NCBI GenBank assembly: GCA_013288145.1
Contig: JABDCJ010000040.1
Span: forward strand, 1-24,589
Direction of reading: 5' to 3'
DNA from: Nitrososphaerota archaeon
GTDB taxonomy: Archaea > Thermoproteota > Nitrososphaeria > Nitrososphaerales > CADDZS01
DNA length: 24,589 bases
The number at the start of each line of letters is the position of its first letter. Positions within the stretch are counted from its first letter, which is position 1. A program made the position numbers and the translations under genes. The notes under the pieces are model-generated. The model had not been told where the DNA came from. It saw nothing but the letters and a program-made list of their open reading frames with translations, and made no database searches. Shown here in pieces: positions 22,808-24,589 of this stretch.

Positions 22808-23461
22808 TCAACCCTGGCGCTGGAAGTGTAGGTTTAAGATCCGGCCTTGCGTCATCATCAGCCTTATCCATAGGATGAAGTACATTTCGGTTCCACGCGA
22901 GTTCGTTATGTCCCCCAGATCAATGATATTTTTCCAACCGAAATCCCTCAATATCTTCTTCACCTGCTCTTTTGCTCCTTCGTCGTTACCGCAGACAAAA
23001 ATATCGTGATCTCCATTCGCCAGCCTCTGTGGATTTACCATCAATTCCACTCCGATCGTGTTCAGCGATTTCACCACTTTTGCTTCCGGAAAAGCACGCT
23101 GCACCTGCTCGCCTATTGAATCCGTGTTTGATGTCAAAAGGGTGGGAGGCATACCTTTTGAAAAGTCTAGTCCATTCGATACGTCAATTAGCACCTTGCC
23201 GTTAAGGTTTTGAGCTCCAGCCATCTTGAGTGCTTCTATCGCGACTCCGCCCGATGTGCAGTTTAACACGATCTCGCCGAAGGAGGCCGCGTCGGCAAAA
23301 GTACCCTGGGAAGCTTTTGGCGACTTTGTGCTGTTCACCCAGTCTTTCGCCTTCTTGTTGTCAGCAGATCGAGATCCCATCTTGACATCGTGACCAATCT
23401 CAACAAGTTTCGTACCAAGGGTATTCCCCACTATCCCGGTACCGAGAATTCCGATTTGCAT
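22808..23461 (-). CDS. F420-dependent NADP reductase-like (Fno/Npd family) protein
   Basis: The 217-residue protein begins directly with a Rossmann fold: IGILGTGIVGNTLGTKLVEIG, then GSRS at the end of strand 2, typical for NADP binding. The later VLNCTSGGVAIEAL, KVLIDVSNGLDF and KSLNTIGVELM match F420H2:NADP oxidoreductases and their bacterial relatives. It is near the expected length. ATG 23461 is the start. The FAD oxidase gene follows on the same strand; the zinc dehydrogenase gene is divergent across 138 nt that contain two small palindromes. Electron transfer between F420 and NADP is likely but not proven. Confidence 0.82.
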   Translation of the reverse strand: MQIGILGTGIVGNTLGTKLVEIGHDVKMGSRSADNKKAKDWVNSTKSPKASQGTFADAASFGEIVLNCTSGGVAIEALKMAGAQNLNGKVLIDVSNGLDFSKGMPPTLLTSNTDSIGEQVQRAFPEAKVVKSLNTIGVELMVNPQRLANGDHDIFVCGNDEGAKEQVKKILRDFGWKNIIDLGDITNSRGTEMYFILWIRLMMTQGRILNLHFQRQG

Positions 23462-23478
23462 GATCTTTTATCGGACAG

Positions 23479-23495
23479 CTTATTCCGCTAATAAG
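23479..23495 (-). promoter_or_regulatory. Inverted repeat close to the Fno-like gene start
   Basis: CTTATT (23479-23484) and AATAAG (23490-23495) are exact inverted repeats with a 5-nt spacer, 18 nt before ATG 23461. Its position before the start codon suits a repressor; no binding protein is suggested. Confidence 0.3.
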
Positions 23496-23526
23496 AGTAG
23501 GGTTCTTAGATTTCCGCGGCGAAATG

Positions 23527-23539
23527 ACAACGTCGTTGT
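23527..23539. promoter_or_regulatory. Palindrome in the Fno-like / dehydrogenase divergent region
   Basis: ACAACGTCGTTGT is a perfect 13-bp palindrome with one central base, midway between the two divergent genes. It may be a shared operator. Confidence 0.35.
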
Positions 23540-23599
23540 TCCAAAGAAAATGTAATATTCTTGCCTTTTACTGTGCAAGTCAAAGTGTTCTGATATCAG

Positions 23600-24589
23600 A
23601 TGAAAGCCAACGTTTACAGAGGACCATACAATCTGCAGATTGAAGATAAGCCTAGGCCCAAGATCGAAAAACAAAGCGACGTAATTCTCAAGATAACCGC
23701 GACGTGCATCTGCGGTTCTGATCTTCATCTATATCACGGCTTGATTAGTCCCGACTTGCCCGGGCAGACTCTCGGACACGAAAACGTTGGCATCGTCGAA
23801 GACGTCGGATCCGCGGTCAATTTTGTGAAAGCGGGTGATCGCGTTGTAGTACCGTTCAACATCAGCTGTGGCTCGTGCGAGTTCTGTCAAACTGGACTGT
23901 GGTCGATGTGTGACAATGCAAATCCCTTCAATCCCAAAGGTCCAGGTGCAGCTTTCGGTTATGCAAAGCTTCTCGGTGGATACGATGGTGGTCAGGCTGA
24001 GTACTTGCGGGTCCCGTTTGCAGATACCATGTGTCTCCAGATTCCGGACGAGGTTAGAGACGAACAAGCAGTTCTATTGGCAGATATTTTCCCGACCGGT
24101 TTCTACGGTTGCGATATTGCCGGAGTAAAGCCGGGCCACATTGTAGCAGTCGGTGGCGCGGGTCCAGTCGGACTTATGGCGCAAATGAGCGCGCTATTGA
24201 AGGGAGCGGCACGCGTCTATGCGTTGGACAGGGTCGAAGAACGACTGGAGCTAGCAAGAAAAATTGGGGCAACTCCGATCAACGTGGACAAAGAAGATCC
24301 GGTCAAGAGAATAATGGATGATACCAGCGGCTCGGGGGCGGATGCTTGCGTCGAAGCTGTAGGTTACGAAGCTACCGGAAAAGGTACAGTTGCACCTGGA
24401 AAGAATGTTGAGCTGAGGCCGCTAGTAGTTCTGGAAACGCTGATGAAAGTTGCAAAGAAGGGCGCAATAATCGGAATGCCTGGACTTTTCGCACCCACAC
24501 CAAGCGATCCCGAAGGCAGAGTAAGTTTCCCGCTTGGGTACGCATTCACCAAGGAGATTGGTTTCAGAATGGGACAGTGCAACGTGAAA
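23600..24589 (+). CDS. Zinc-dependent alcohol/formaldehyde dehydrogenase, 3'-truncated by the window edge
   Basis: Translation from ATG 23600 stays open for 330 codons to the window end. It is a medium-chain zinc dehydrogenase: catalytic Cys38 in CICGSDLH, His60-Glu61 in GHE, and the structural zinc site CGSCEFC plus Cys104 (90, 93, 96, 104). A GGAGPVG dinucleotide motif follows in the cofactor domain, with Asp at the end of strand 2 (ALDRVEE), indicating NAD(H). The PFNISCG and CxxG context resemble glutathione-independent formaldehyde dehydrogenases, which are about 390-400 residues long, so about 60 residues are missing. Aldehyde removal is the likely role. The Fno-like gene is divergent. 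Confidence 0.88.
   Translation, partial: MKANVYRGPYNLQIEDKPRPKIEKQSDVILKITATCICGSDLHLYHGLISPDLPGQTLGHENVGIVEDVGSAVNFVKAGDRVVVPFNISCGSCEFCQTGLWSMCDNANPFNPKGPGAAFGYAKLLGGYDGGQAEYLRVPFADTMCLQIPDEVRDEQAVLLADIFPTGFYGCDIAGVKPGHIVAVGGAGPVGLMAQMSALLKGAARVYALDRVEERLELARKIGATPINVDKEDPVKRIMDDTSGSGADACVEAVGYEATGKGTVAPGKNVELRPLVVLETLMKVAKKGAIIGMPGLFAPTPSDPEGRVSFPLGYAFTKEIGFRMGQCNVK

Noticed and set aside
23729..24067. 112-residue minus-strand frame at the right end
   Set aside because: The plus-strand dehydrogenase with full zinc and cofactor motifs occupies the same bases.
1..24589. CRISPR array, tRNA, rRNA or insertion sequence
   Set aside because: I looked in the gaps and saw no repeat-spacer pattern, no tRNA-like cloverleaf and no transposase or flanking repeats.

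Overview
The window reads as archaeal chromosome, most likely Thaumarchaeota (Nitrososphaeria). The signs are: about half of the genes begin with TTG; several genes have a TATA-like box about 24 nt before the start codon (leaderless pattern); single-domain regulators and a small alpha-helical domain resembling the thaumarchaeal 'NitrOD5' output domain (name from memory) occur; there is a TrmB-type regulator, a RadA-like paralogue, and several flavin/F420-type redox proteins. No rRNA, tRNA, CRISPR array, insertion sequence or ammonia-oxidation gene was seen, so placement below class level is not supported.

Layout. 1-3830: a partial unknown protein, then a same-strand run of a ThDP enzyme of the acetolactate synthase/IolD type, a Gfo/Idh/MocA dehydrogenase and a PPOX-fold protein, which looks like a sugar or cyclitol pathway. 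3962-5184: a membrane protein converging on a RadA/RecA-fold protein whose ATP-binding motifs are gone. 5514-6971: a secreted Asp-box beta-propeller with a good terminator. 7203-8336: a winged-helix regulator with a NitrOD5-like C-terminus, plus a small membrane protein. 8457-8623: a broken zinc-ribbon gene. 8815-11827: a sensor kinase between two closely related receiver proteins. 11936-13939: a PHP-family phosphoesterase, divergent from a luciferase-like (F420/flavin) oxidoreductase.

13958-18628 is the best regulatory story. A minus-strand operon trmB-phoU(DUF47)-pit faces a plus-strand pair (SHOCT membrane protein, SDR dehydrogenase) across a perfect 19-bp palindrome. A near-identical palindrome, with the same spacing to a TATA-like element, precedes a START/SRPBCC protein and a four-helix CtaA-like membrane protein. 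Together these look like a small TrmB regulon. The Pit transporter gene has no ATG, GTG or TTG for its N-terminus: its frame begins at a CTG directly after the PhoU stop codon.

18689-20108: a ribbon-helix-helix protein with its own candidate operator, divergent from two overlapping genes for stand-alone NitrOD5-like proteins. 20169-24589: a trans-sulfuration PLP enzyme, a GlcD-type FAD oxidase, an F420-dependent NADP reductase-like protein and, running off the right edge, a zinc alcohol/formaldehyde dehydrogenase.
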